DNA from: Stereocaulon alpinum
Lineage: Eukaryota > Ascomycota > Lecanoromycetes > Lecanorales > Stereocaulaceae
Assembly: GCA_018257865.1 (NCBI GenBank)
Contig: JAEUBA010000076.1
Coordinates: 93,174-157,173, forward strand
Direction: 5' to 3'
DNA length: 64,000 bases
Shown: in pieces, positions 31,923-42,120 of the stretch
How positions within the stretch are numbered: the first letter of the stretch is position 1
Layout of the letters: each line of letters begins with the position of its first letter
Translations under genes and position numbers: made by a program
Notes under the pieces: model-generated
Told to the model about the DNA's origin: nothing
Databases searched by the model: none
Seen by the model: the letters and a program-made list of their open reading frames with translations, nothing else

Positions 31923-33056
31923 CTAAGTAGCATGTTCGTGGAGCGCGGCGTGACGGTGGTGGACGTGGCGCTTGTGCTTGCGAGGTAGCATTGACGGGCT
32001 GACTGCACGCTGTTGCTTCTCGAAGCTCTCGAAGACTTCATCGAGGCCGCGCTTGCTACCGCCGCCGGGGCAAAGGTTGCAAGGTGGATCCCTGGATGGC
32101 TGCGGGTTCCCGTTCTTCATGCTTCCTTCCCTTCCAGAAGAACCACATGACGTACCAACGCAGCAGGTAATCGTACCGGTAGTTGTCTGGGTCGCACCGT
32201 CATCGTATGGGTAGGTGTAACCAGAGCCAGCACAAGGTTGAAAGAATGGATCCGGTGCCGAGCAGGCGTAACACCAAGGCGTAGCAGTCATATCGCCTTG
32301 GTATGCACCTGGATCTTTGTTACCGTACATACCGGTCGGATTGTGGCAGACTTTGCCATTTAGCTGTGGGCAAGCGTTTCCCTGAGAGAAGAGATCAATG
32401 CTGCAGCCCGACTTGTGACCTTCAGGCCCTGAGCACATGAGAGGAACAGAAAACCCCGTGATAAAGCTGACGTCGAACCACTGAGGATTCCCGCCAGCAT
32501 AGTTGCCTTCAAACCAGGTGCCGCCGGCGCCGCCGACCTCAATATGGCTGGAAAAGCTGGTTCCGAGGTTCAAGCAGCCTTTTGTTGTGCCAGTCGCGCC
32601 AGTTGATCCAACCGTATAGGAGACTTCATCACCGGTCCATGCGATGTTCATACCTGGACCAGAGCAGGATTGAGCGGACTGGGCTGTGGTGTCCACGTTT
32701 GCTGTTGGTGGCGAAGTTGAGGAAGCGGCCGCTGGAGGTGGGGAGGTCGTTGCTGCCGGAGACGGCGTATTTGGTGGTGGAGTAGGGCTAGGCGTACTAG
32801 AAGTACTGGATGAGGAGCTCGCAGGTGGTTGATTCACAACATTCTTCTGCTGGACAACCACAGGCTGCGGGCTTGCTGGTGCACTGTTCGCAGCAGATTT
32901 CTCGTTGTAGCCTAGCGCATACCCACTACCACCTGGAAGTTTCGTTTCCACGATATAATTTATGACGGTCGTCCATGCCACATTGTTTTGGGCAAGGATT
33001 TGCAGTGGAGCCGCTATGACCAGCAAAAGAGCGGTGGTGGAGCATGTAGGCTTCAT
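31923..33056 (-). CDS. Secreted Cys-rich thaumatin-like protein, 377 aa
   Basis: A single exon; the ATG at 33056 is the first Met before a strong signal peptide (STTALLLVIAAPLQILAQ). A Ser/Pro/Thr-rich, probably O-glycosylated linker covers about residues 70-130. The Cys-rich domain (about 135-310) includes CLNLGTSFSSHIEVGGAGGT, VPLMCSGPEGHKSGCSIDLF, CPQLNGKVCHNPTG and TPWCYACSAPDPFFQPCAGS. This resembles fungal thaumatin-like secreted proteins; antifungal or glucan-binding roles are known in the broad family but not shown here. The C-terminus has KR sites (SKRGLDE; HKRHVHH) that fit Kex2 cleavage and would release a His-rich tail, HVHHRHAALHEHAT. There is no GPI signal. Confidence 0.82.
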   Translation of the reverse strand: MKPTCSTTALLLVIAAPLQILAQNNVAWTTVINYIVETKLPGGSGYALGYNEKSAANSAPASPQPVVVQQKNVVNQPPASSSSSTSSTPSPTPPPNTPSPAATTSPPPAAASSTSPPTANVDTTAQSAQSCSGPGMNIAWTGDEVSYTVGSTGATGTTKGCLNLGTSFSSHIEVGGAGGTWFEGNYAGGNPQWFDVSFITGFSVPLMCSGPEGHKSGCSIDLFSQGNACPQLNGKVCHNPTGMYGNKDPGAYQGDMTATPWCYACSAPDPFFQPCAGSGYTYPYDDGATQTTTGTITCCVGTSCGSSGREGSMKNGNPQPSRDPPCNLCPGGGSKRGLDEVFESFEKQQRAVSPSMLPRKHKRHVHHRHAALHEHAT

Positions 33057-35579
33057 CTTGGATGGAGGCTCTCGGAGATGCGGTTTCAGTATTCTTTTGA
33101 AAGGAAATTGTGGTGAGACGTCAAGCCTCACGAGTAAGTAACGAAAGAAGAATGAGCGAAAGTTTGTCAATGAATGCGATAAAAAAGGAGCGTGGGTGAT
33201 CAAAGATCAACGGGTATATATTCGCGTGGGAAGGAAAATCAGATCCAACATGGCAGTGGGGACGCAAGATACATATAGAAGCTTCTGACACCACAGGCTG
33301 GTGCGGCGCGCCCAATCAGAGGGTCATGCATGGCAAACACTGCGGAAAGTCTCAAAAGTCAATGTTTCATGACCCACTGAGGAGCAGTGGGTCAGATCTT
33401 TGTTCCGCCTTGTACCTGCATATTGATTTTTGGGCCAACGCTTAGCATGCGCCGAGTGTCGAGTGATACGTTGTTCATGGCACTCGGAATTCCGGGTATC
33501 TTTAGGCATGATTACGACGCCCATGCGCATTATTGGACGTCTGTCTCATGAGGGGAGTCAGCTTGGGCGAACTGGCCTCCTGTATTTGCGCTTCCCATTG
33601 GTTAGCCCATGTTAGATTAGAACCCCTTTGCTCCGCAAGCGTCATAGCACAAGGCCTGCGAGCCCACGGCGGGCCCTAATGAGCTCTTCCCCCTTAGGAT
33701 CATCAGCGCCTGCCAAATAAAATGTCCCAGCGCTCAACAGTTGCAACGGCACATAGTAGTAATATCGACTACATGCGCCGAGGGAGCTTTACTTTGGACA
33801 GCGCATGAGTGCGCCATCTCTCACGAACGATTACGTTAAGTCCAGATGCAGGACGGACGTTCGTCTAGATGAGTCTTGGGTGAGGATTGAGACCAATGTT
33901 CGGCAGGATTGCGAGCCTCACCGAACACCTCAAAACAGACTTTCCGGACTTGGAAACTTCTGATAAGTTAGGGGGAGGCGGGTGTGAGTGTGTACTGGAA
34001 CAGCCCCCTTTGCAGAAGTCCCACCCTGAGTGTGGCAAAGGGGGGTCAACGGCTTCGCCTCCTCGGCCCGAAACGAGATCTGTTATACCCTAGGAGAAAG
34101 CTTTCGTTGATGAGTGGGTGTAACTACGGCAGAGCAGGTGAAGACTTTCTTGTCGCAGATTCTCGACAATCTGGATGGAACCGCGGAAAGGCAAAAGTTG
34201 TCCGATGCAAAGTTGGAAAGAGATGGATGGGTTGATGGGTATGAGTTATGCTGATTGGTGGCCGCCCGGAGATTGGACGCGTAAGCGTGGTCGGTAGCAC
34301 TTGCCGACACCTCGTTCACCGACAGCAAAAGGTACTTCCAGGTACAAGAGCACTGGAAGCAATGTGTCTCTGCCCGGTCAATCGTTGAAAAAGTCATCAT
34401 TCATCCCCGAGAGTGCCCTCAGTCCTAACTTATGTGCACCTTACAGTTGCCGTCATGACCAGTCAGTCGACTAGAAGTCTGCAAACATCAAGCACTCATG
34501 TACAGGGATTTCCAACTATGACAGCAATCCTACGGGAAGTTGGCGCCATACCGACAAGCTCTCAGCCAAAGGATCGAAAGAAAAAGCCACCTCTCACACC
34601 GCAATTTGAGATCAGACCATGAGATCTGTTGTCCTCACTTTGAGAATTCTAGCCTGACTGCCAACTTCAATGCAAGACACGTGGTTATGGGCCCATAAAT
34701 CACAGATTACCTCATCTATCTGCTTTCAGCCCTGACCAGTCGGAATGCGAACTAACCTGGTGCATGAAACGCTCCCTCTTGCACCAGATGCGCCCAGTTT
34801 CTTCTATCTGAGGCCTCGACGCTCTATAGTCGAATCAAGCATATACCAATACCTAGAGCCGAACACCTAACATCTAGATCGACTGGCCCAGCTGAGTCTG
34901 GTGCCTTATCATGCGAAATAGTTTGCGAAAATAGTACACTTTACGGTAGGCTGTCGTGGCAAGCTTCAGTGTTGCCGCCAGAAAACAGGAAACATCGCAA
35001 CCACGACTTAACAGCCCGATGTAGCTTTGTCTTACACGTTGGACTTCTTGAAGCTGAGTATGCCACTAATGAAACTCGAATTCGTAAGACTCTTAAACCA
35101 ACTCTTCTAGTCTGTCCAGTGCCTCTCCATGCATGATATCGTGTACGTAGCATGCTCCGATAAGTTTATACTGCCATTCTCGCTGACGTGCAATGACTGG
35201 TACGCTGCACCCTTGCAGAATGAGAATCCTGTCCTGGGGCTGTGCTCAATCGGTAGCCAGTCCATCGTAGCCTCGCTTTCTTATGAAAAGGCATCTACGC
35301 CAGCACATTGCTGCTTCATGTCTGTCATAATCGTTTCAAAACCGAGACGACTCTGAAAACCTTGTTACTGTCGCAAAATCGCTCAGCCTCGGGTCCTGGA
35401 GAGCCTCGAGGGCATGCTTTCGAACGCTTCTGTTCCCCGAACACAGCCCTTTTATCTCCCTTTACCATTCTCAAAACTCACCCAACTCAATGGAACCTCC
35501 TTCACCATTCTCTCTGCTCAGTCTCAGTGCATTTTCAGCTTCGCAATACTTACGAGCGAACGCCCAGCCTAGTAAACAT
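33057..35579. other. 2.5-kb stretch without a supportable gene
   Basis: Short frames only. The sequence directly upstream of 33056 is the promoter side of the secreted protein. No repeats, tRNA or element ends recognised. Confidence 0.45.
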
Positions 35580-36821
35580 CGGCGAGCCCCATCGCGCAAC
35601 TCTCTATACTCCTTAGCTGCTGCCGTCTTCCAGAGTCGAGAGCGAGATTCAACTGGCCTTCGATAGCACTAGTGGCTGGGACCCAACTAGGGAGCATTTA
35701 CTTCTGTGTTCGTATCCTTGCGAGAGGGATGATAACCAGGTTTCCTTTGATCGCAATGTGCGCTGTCACAAAATTCTCATAACCATCAGCGACAGGGTTA
35801 TTGTAATCTGGGCCGGCACCATATAGACAGCATCTCGTGACAGTCCCAATACCGCGTAAACCCTGTCACGATCATCGCCTGCCTCCATACCTCGGCTTAT
35901 TTTCAGGCAAGCCAGCATGCCTATTCCAGACCCGTCTCGCTGGCTTGGCTTATTTTGCCGCCTCCATAATTGCTGTCCGAATATCATCCCCCACGTGTTG
36001 GGAATATTTTGGCGACTTCCATAGGAGACATACATTCTATTTTTAAACGACTGCCGATTAAACTCCTCAAACCCTTCCAATATTCCGACTGCGTCACGTA
36101 GCTGCGAATCAGGCCCTGGTAGCAACGGCTACCTCTTGTGGCACCCTGGCTCGCATCCACCATCTCCTGTTGAAGAGCCTTACAAGGGCGTGAAAATGTT
36201 TATGTCCTTCGTCTTGTGTGATGATGCCGAGATATGGCTGACGTTGTTCTTCCCACGGGTCTTGTGGGTGGCGCCTTCTCTCAACCTGGTGGTAATCTCA
36301 TGGGCCTGAGCCAAGCTTTCAATCAACTCAATGCGAAATCATTGTCTTCGGCCGCGGTACCCAGCCAAACAAAAACGAAGTATGCACCCTCGAAGACTAG
36401 TTGCATATGTATAATCTGTGCACGGCGCTCTTCCAGATCTGCCTGGTTGACGCATACCGCATGGACCTAGACAAATTCAATTCTCTGGGTTCGCAGCTCA
36501 AGCAATGCACTCCAAGTTCTTGCCAACGGAGAAGAGTCGTCCCGCCAGATTAATCTCTGAGCTTTCAAGCCCATTACCTCCGCTAAGTGGATCTTGCCGG
36601 GTGTATGATAAGGCTGTCTAAGATGATGGACTACTTGAGGATGCGTGAACTAAATCACAAGAGAGTTGAGCGTTACGACTAGTCGCCATAATTGCAAGGA
36701 GTCGAAACTCATCGTTCTCGTGTCTCAAAGGTTGATACCGAACGGGCAGCCTCATTGCAGCAGCTTCAACACAAGTTGCTCGCCCCTGGAAGCTTGTCTT
36801 CTGACCGGAGATTCGATACAA
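35580..36821 (-). pseudogene. HET-domain (heterokaryon incompatibility) pseudogene
   Basis: Fragments match the HET domain in order on the minus strand: YQPLRHENDEFRLLAI and AQLSCDLVHASS (36740-36640), TALSYT (about 36610), LAGRLFSVGKNLECIA, then after a frame change RTQRIEF and VHAVCVNQADLEERRAQI (36490-36410), EGAYFVFVWLGTAAEDND, and later ISRGMEAGDDRDRVYAVLGL (about 35880) and LPSWVP (about 35690). TAG stops sit where Tyr and Trp are expected (before TALSYT; before VHAVCVNQ, a TGG-to-TAG change), and frames change at least twice. HET proteins trigger cell death on recognition of non-self; this copy cannot make a full product. Confidence 0.75.
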
Positions 36822-38018
36822 GTGGGCATGGACTTACTACTAACGCTGCCTGAGACTGTTTAATGGGTGTTACCGCCTAGGAGGATACGGCATAAGAAAA
36901 TGGCGAGGTGACAACGAGAAAGAGTCAACACCTGCCCCACCAAAGCTGGACAGACTACTGCATGCTCAGCCTCAGCGGACGTTTTGGCTCCATGGTAGAC
37001 TTCTTTAATCTCTCGATCATCGAGTAGATTCGGAACAATCGCATATCTCCCCTTCAAGGCCTTGCAACGACGTTTGCTACGGAATACTGGAGCATCAAGG
37101 CGGACGAAGTCGTGTTCTTCAACCTTATGGTAGTTTCCAAAGGTAAGTAGGCTTCAACCTTGCCCTTGCCTAGGGTCCTGGGCCGATAGCTCGAGTCAGC
37201 CCGTTTAGCTGAGCCGCAACCATCAAGGCGATTCAAGGCCGCATACTACACAGTAATCTTGCCTTCCTGGATATTTGGCGCTGAAGGACACGGTGTCGAG
37301 ATTGATAGCTGTGTGATTAGGGAGCGAATGCCTGCAGACATCTATTGCAGCATGAATGCAGCGCATGGTTGTTACAAAGAAGGTTCCGTGTTAGGGTCGA
37401 TGGGAGCCTTGAAGCAGTGGCCTTGAGGATGATATAAAATAGTAAACGGGATGCCGGTGGTTCTTCTAAGAGTAGAGGACTTGTACAACATATTCTTGAC
37501 CTATATGGAGTTGAGCCTATTTTATCTGCACGTATAGCTCTAGGGGAGGTACACTGTCAGCACGAAAAGGCAGGGCTTCGATGGTGAACGATAGTATTGA
37601 AAAGAGCTAGACCCATGTTTTCCACTCTGAGCCGACTTCATATTGCTAGGTTACAGAAGCTATGCCTACAACTATCCAAAGACCACGCAAATTCCACGTG
37701 AATAATGAACGTGTAGGCCGAAAGTACCCGGTAGGCGAATCAGAAGGTTGGGGCATTAATTAACGGGCAGAACTCTGTTGCATATGAGTTTGCCAAATCG
37801 ATTCAGCATATTGAAGCGATATAAGAGAACATCATTTCCGCCATTGCTCATCATAGTCATTCGTCAATGAAAGATCAACAAGCTCAATGTGCACAAGTCT
37901 GTCATCCTGTGCAGAACCGCTATCAGTATGGATTCCCAACCCTCGGAGCCTACATCCCTTTCTCTCCACCCTTCGTGGACGTCATCAAGAATTCGGTATG
38001 ATTTTGCACACTTGCACC
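36822..38018. other. No supportable gene; one isolated plus-strand frame
   Basis: A plus-strand frame from about 37235 to 37425 reads AYYTVILPSWIFGAEGHGVE and ERMPADIYCSMNAAHGCYKE, but has no start or splice context that makes a gene. Otherwise only short frames. Confidence 0.35.
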
Positions 38019-38861
38019 TCAAGACGAAGCGCACTGTTTCTGCCACGCAGTATCCCCACGGTCCTTGGCCTTCCCTAGGAATCTCTTCGTGTCTACCCGG
38101 CAAGCCCTATCAGTACCTTCTTTCCGCCTGTAAACCTTGATCTTAGTCCCACAATGCTCGCAATCATTGCTGATCTCTTTGACCAGATAGCGATCAATAG
38201 GATCGATGGGCTTGCCTAGCGGATTGATGATGCCGTAGATCCCGTTGACAATTTCCACGTCACTGAGCTTCTTGTGTGGGCAAAGCTGGATGCTGGTCTG
38301 CTCTAAAAAGGCCATGAGTTCAGTCGAAGAGTCACTCTTGACCTCACAACTCTCCAGGCAGCGCATTTCCCAGTGGAACGATAGTACGAGACCGGAATCG
38401 TGTCCGGTGGCTTTCCAACTATAAGTACCAAAGCCCTTCAGAGAGCCTATGAAAGTTTTGAGGTCGTAGCCAAGGGGCTTGCAGCTGTCCTGAGGTTCTT
38501 TGGTATCCCTGTCATGGCCACGGTGGTGATGATCAGAAGCTGGTGTCAAGGCGTCGATCTTCTTGCCATTGGACTTGAATTTTGGTAAGTTGGCGATGCG
38601 TTGCAGACGATCAAAAGATAACGTCTCATGAGGGCAAATCTGGACATAGTGTTCTGGCTTGTGTGGTGGGAGGCACTTCTCGCTGGCGAAGTGTTTATTA
38701 CCCTCAACATCCATGTACGGAGGAGGGGAATCATTGGCTATAGAGGCCTTCGAGAGCCTGAGAGATGTCTTTTCTGTAGATGGGACTGAGCCTGCTTTCT
38801 TTGTGTCTCTGGAACCTTTGTGGAGAAAGGACAGAATTCTGTCTAGGATGCCAAATGCCAT
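38019..38861 (-). CDS. Unknown 280-aa protein with repeated Cys-Pro-His motifs
   Basis: A single open frame from ATG 38861 to 38019. Two similar motifs occur, ICPHETLSFDRLQRI (about residue 74) and LCPHKKLSDVEIVNGI (about 193), plus CEHCGTKIKVYRR near 234. These His/Cys positions could bind a metal, but this is inference. The middle has LKGFGTYSWKATGHDSGLVL, and the end has CRVDTKRFLGKAKDRGDTAW. There is no signal peptide or membrane helix. A family of fungal hypothetical proteins with this CPH layout is plausible; no function is assigned. Confidence 0.7.
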   Translation of the reverse strand: MAFGILDRILSFLHKGSRDTKKAGSVPSTEKTSLRLSKASIANDSPPPYMDVEGNKHFASEKCLPPHKPEHYVQICPHETLSFDRLQRIANLPKFKSNGKKIDALTPASDHHHRGHDRDTKEPQDSCKPLGYDLKTFIGSLKGFGTYSWKATGHDSGLVLSFHWEMRCLESCEVKSDSSTELMAFLEQTSIQLCPHKKLSDVEIVNGIYGIINPLGKPIDPIDRYLVKEISNDCEHCGTKIKVYRRKEGTDRACRVDTKRFLGKAKDRGDTAWQKQCASS

Positions 38862-39402
38862 GGTAGCAGATGCTCAAAGCATGTAGTAAGCAGCGAAGAC
38901 AATTATTAAAATTCTCGTCCTGAGCAGCTTGATGACAATTTCAGACTTCCGATGAAGGTCTTGATGTATTGGGAAAATAGGGAAGTGGGACGTAAGGCGA
39001 GTTTTACAAGGTTTGCTGCGGGCAGGGTAAGCAAGGCTGGAGAACGCCCCGCAAAAGGTCAGCTGAGATTTTGCATCACACTAGTTATGGGGGCTTAAAG
39101 AGTGAAGACTCTTGATAGGGTCTTTCGATACGCTCGATAAGCATCGCTGATGCACAATGCATTTTCTGGACCGCCCGCCCTTGGGCGTGTTTGAGCCACC
39201 CTCCTGATTGGCCATTCAATTGCGTGACTAAGCATGCGCTAACCGGCCCTCTTTCGAAGCGGTGCCTATCCTACGCCTATCTGTCGTGCGTTGTGTATCA
39301 ATGCAGCCTGACTTGACCACGGTCAAGGGGGCCCAAGGCAGAGCAAGTGCCTTTGAGTTTCTAGCTCATATCAGAATGCAGCAGTCACACTGATTGGACC
39401 AA
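38862..39402. other. Intergenic spacer
   Basis: 541 bp between two minus-strand genes; no gene or repeat seen. Confidence 0.5.
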
Positions 39403-40458
39403 TCACGCAGTCTCCTGCACTGACAGCTTACCAGTGCCTCCAAGCATCTGATTCAGTACACTACCCTCAAACCACCCCATGTCACCAGCAAGGGCCCGCG
39501 CGAGCAGCTCGAATCCCTGCTCAATGATCTCCTTCGTCTCTTGCTCGCTCCCCCAAGGAACATGAGCTGGCCAGAACGCAAGATGACTCCCCATCTGAGT
39601 CGCTACACGGAGAAGAGACTCATTTCCCAGCTTAACAGCCCCACGAAGATCCGGGTCTTTCTTTCGCCTCACATCTTCACAGTATCCGGATAGAAAAGCT
39701 GGCAACAATCCCCTCCCACCTCGAAACCTGTCAAGCAGCCAAGCCTCCGCCGCAAATTGCCCCATATCCTTCGCTCCACAACCTCTCCGCACCATCTCCC
39801 AGTCTACAACCATCAAGTCTTGTCCATTGACGAGGACGTTACCCGGCCAAAAGTCCCCATGACAAACACATTCGTCGTCGGTATCGAGCAGATTGCCATA
39901 CTCCTTGTCTACCCGCTCGCCGACAGAAGGGTCGAGCCCATACTTCTGAAGAGTCGCGGCAAGATTGGAATACGAGTAGCGGAAGCCGAATTTAGCGGTC
40001 TGGTTCTCGCCGATGTCGAGGGCCGTGGTTTTGCTATGGAGGGCCGCAAGCCACTGTCCTAGCTCCCGGCCTATGCGCTGGATATCAAGGCTTGAATCCG
40101 TATACGCTGCTTTGAGCGTTCGGGGACCTCCGTCCTGAAGCATTAGTACGTGATTTGCATGGTCATATCGGAAGCATTCTGGCGTGATGACGGGAGCACT
40201 CCGATCAAGCACCGTAACCAAGCGTGAAAGGATCAGGTGCTCAAAGTCCATACGGTCGACGGGAAGAGGCATTCGGAATTCTGAGGCTGCCACGTATGCC
40301 TCTGCATGCTTAATGATAGTGGACTTGCCAGGTCCGGGTCCATCGGTGATGCGCCATACGAAGTTTGCGTTGCCTCCACTGAGCTGGTCTAAGGAGCCGA
40401 AGGCTATGTTTTCTTTCTCTAGATATGCTGCCAGCTGGTCGGTGCTTGTTATCTCCAT
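39403..40458 (-). CDS. APH-fold small-molecule kinase, 351 aa
   Basis: A single exon from ATG 40458. The APH/choline-kinase fold motifs are present: LSGGNANFVWRITDG (nucleotide loop, about 27-41), IIKHAEAY (the ATP-binding Lys near 50), the Brenner-type catalytic motif CHGDFWPGNVLV (about 199-210, Asp202) and VVDWEMVRRG (metal-binding Asp219). Family members phosphorylate choline, methylthioribose, sugars or aminoglycosides. The GGNANFVWR and HGDFWPGNVL wording resembles 5-methylthioribose-kinase-like fungal proteins, but the substrate cannot be fixed from sequence. All catalytic residues are intact and there is no targeting signal. Confidence 0.92.
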   Translation of the reverse strand: MEITSTDQLAAYLEKENIAFGSLDQLSGGNANFVWRITDGPGPGKSTIIKHAEAYVAASEFRMPLPVDRMDFEHLILSRLVTVLDRSAPVITPECFRYDHANHVLMLQDGGPRTLKAAYTDSSLDIQRIGRELGQWLAALHSKTTALDIGENQTAKFGFRYSYSNLAATLQKYGLDPSVGERVDKEYGNLLDTDDECVCHGDFWPGNVLVNGQDLMVVDWEMVRRGCGAKDMGQFAAEAWLLDRFRGGRGLLPAFLSGYCEDVRRKKDPDLRGAVKLGNESLLRVATQMGSHLAFWPAHVPWGSEQETKEIIEQGFELLARALAGDMGWFEGSVLNQMLGGTGKLSVQETA

Positions 40459-42120
40459 GATTCAATGCTTTCAGGCAATGAGATCAGTATATGCTTCAAA
40501 GAGTAAAACTTTCGAACCCTTCGGTAATTGAGCGTTGAAGGGTGTATATGGCGTTCTTTTATTTGCTTCGCACTTACCACAACGTCAAGTTCGCTGACAA
40601 GGAAAAGTTCCATCCAGTGCTGTCCTCTTCACTCGAATCCGTGTCACCCGGTGCTTTCCCTTGCCTTTTGAACCTCAGCGAAACATGAGTCACAACGCCA
40701 AGCCCTACATCTGTAACCTCTTGGCATGTAAGTAGTCAGCAGATATTGTACATCTCTTACGAATCCAGCAGAATTGTGCGTACTTTCGGAGACTCTGACC
40801 GCCATTGCGTCACGGTAGCATCAGTAGCTCCCGTCGAGACTGGTATCTCGAGCCTGGGTACTGCTCCAACTCGATCGCAGAGGACTGCCGTGTTGAGTGC
40901 CACTTGTTTGACCCGTCAGATTGGCATTCTCTCTTGGCTTCACTCCGAACACTATGAATGCTCTCACGTTCGAGTGATGAATGGTAATGGGCTTTTCGAG
41001 CACCTTCAGCAGGGTACTGGCCATGACGTAGACGGATCCAATTCATTCGCCATACGTGAATGACGAACGCAAAGCCGTATAGGTCAAGATTCTAATTCAT
41101 TGTCATCTCCTTGTGGAATTCGAGATTCTTCGCCGTTATAATGGCATATTCCAAACCTTCAAGAATATACTCATAGGCGTTACTGGTTGCAGTGAAATTG
41201 CATAAGGCTTTGAGGACTACTTTATACCTCCTGTGGACCCCATGTGACGGCTGATTGGATGACTGTTGAGTGGCGTCCTCAGCTTCGTCTTCGACAATCC
41301 GGAGCATCTCTGGGATCTCGTGTTCATCTTCGGGGAGTATGGAAGTGCCACTACCTCTTCATCTTCGGTGAGTACGGAAGTATCACTACCTATTCATCTT
41401 TGGAGAACACTCGAGCATCACTACCTATTCATCTTCGGTGAGTACGGAAGTATCACTGCCTATTCATCTTTAGAGAACATTCAAATATCACTACCTATTC
41501 ATCTTCGGAGAACACTCGAGAATCACTACCTATTCATTTTTCGGAGAGTACGAAAGCGTTATTGTCACTGAAGACGTCTTCCACTGCAAGATAATTATTA
41601 TATAATTGGGCGTCTTCGTCGTCCGTTTCAACATCATCTTCCCAGTAGTCCTCATGATCTTCCTCACACTCGACCTATAGTTTCCTACCTCCACCTTCAC
41701 CACTGTCTTCGTCGGTATCAATGTTAATATCAGCGAACCCGGCTGCTGCCCATATTCTTCTTCAAAAATTCACAAGAAATCAATTAGAGCTAGACCAACA
41801 ACACTGATCGAAACTACTTTTTCAGCGATCTTCCCTTAGGCTTTCACCCCAGAGACCTCTTTTCCATGCATATGTATACATATGATCCCTCCGTAGTTCC
41901 CGCAAAGAGGCCGGACGGTCAAGATTCTCTCATATCGTCATCAAGAGTACATCGACCTTCGGGCACCGGTATACATGGAACCCTTTCCACTATGGAGACC
42001 AACGCTTACCTAATCTATCTCTACAGATCCCACCCTTTTTGCTGCTCTTGTGGCCACACATGAGGCCAGAAAGCAGGCACATTCTCTGGGAGGAGACATA
42101 GCCCGCAGCAAGAAAGTGAA
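40459..42120. other. Intergenic with a minisatellite
   Basis: No supportable gene. Open frames across 41266-41571 arise from the 35-bp tandem repeat listed separately. Confidence 0.5.
41322..41566. repeat. Minisatellite, about seven 35-bp units in two alternating types
   Basis: Units begin near 41322, 41356, 41391, 41426, 41461, 41496 and 41531. Each carries TTCATCTT near its start and most end in CACTACC or CACTGCC. Type A has GGTGAGTACGGAAGTATCAC, type B has GGAGAACACTCGAGCATCAC; the order is roughly A A B A B B A. The period of 35 is not a multiple of three, so it is unlikely to be maintained as protein-coding sequence. Confidence 0.9.

Noticed and set aside
41266..41571. A 101-codon frame over the minisatellite as a repeat protein
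   Set aside because: The 35-bp period shifts frame every unit, so no constant protein repeat is encoded.
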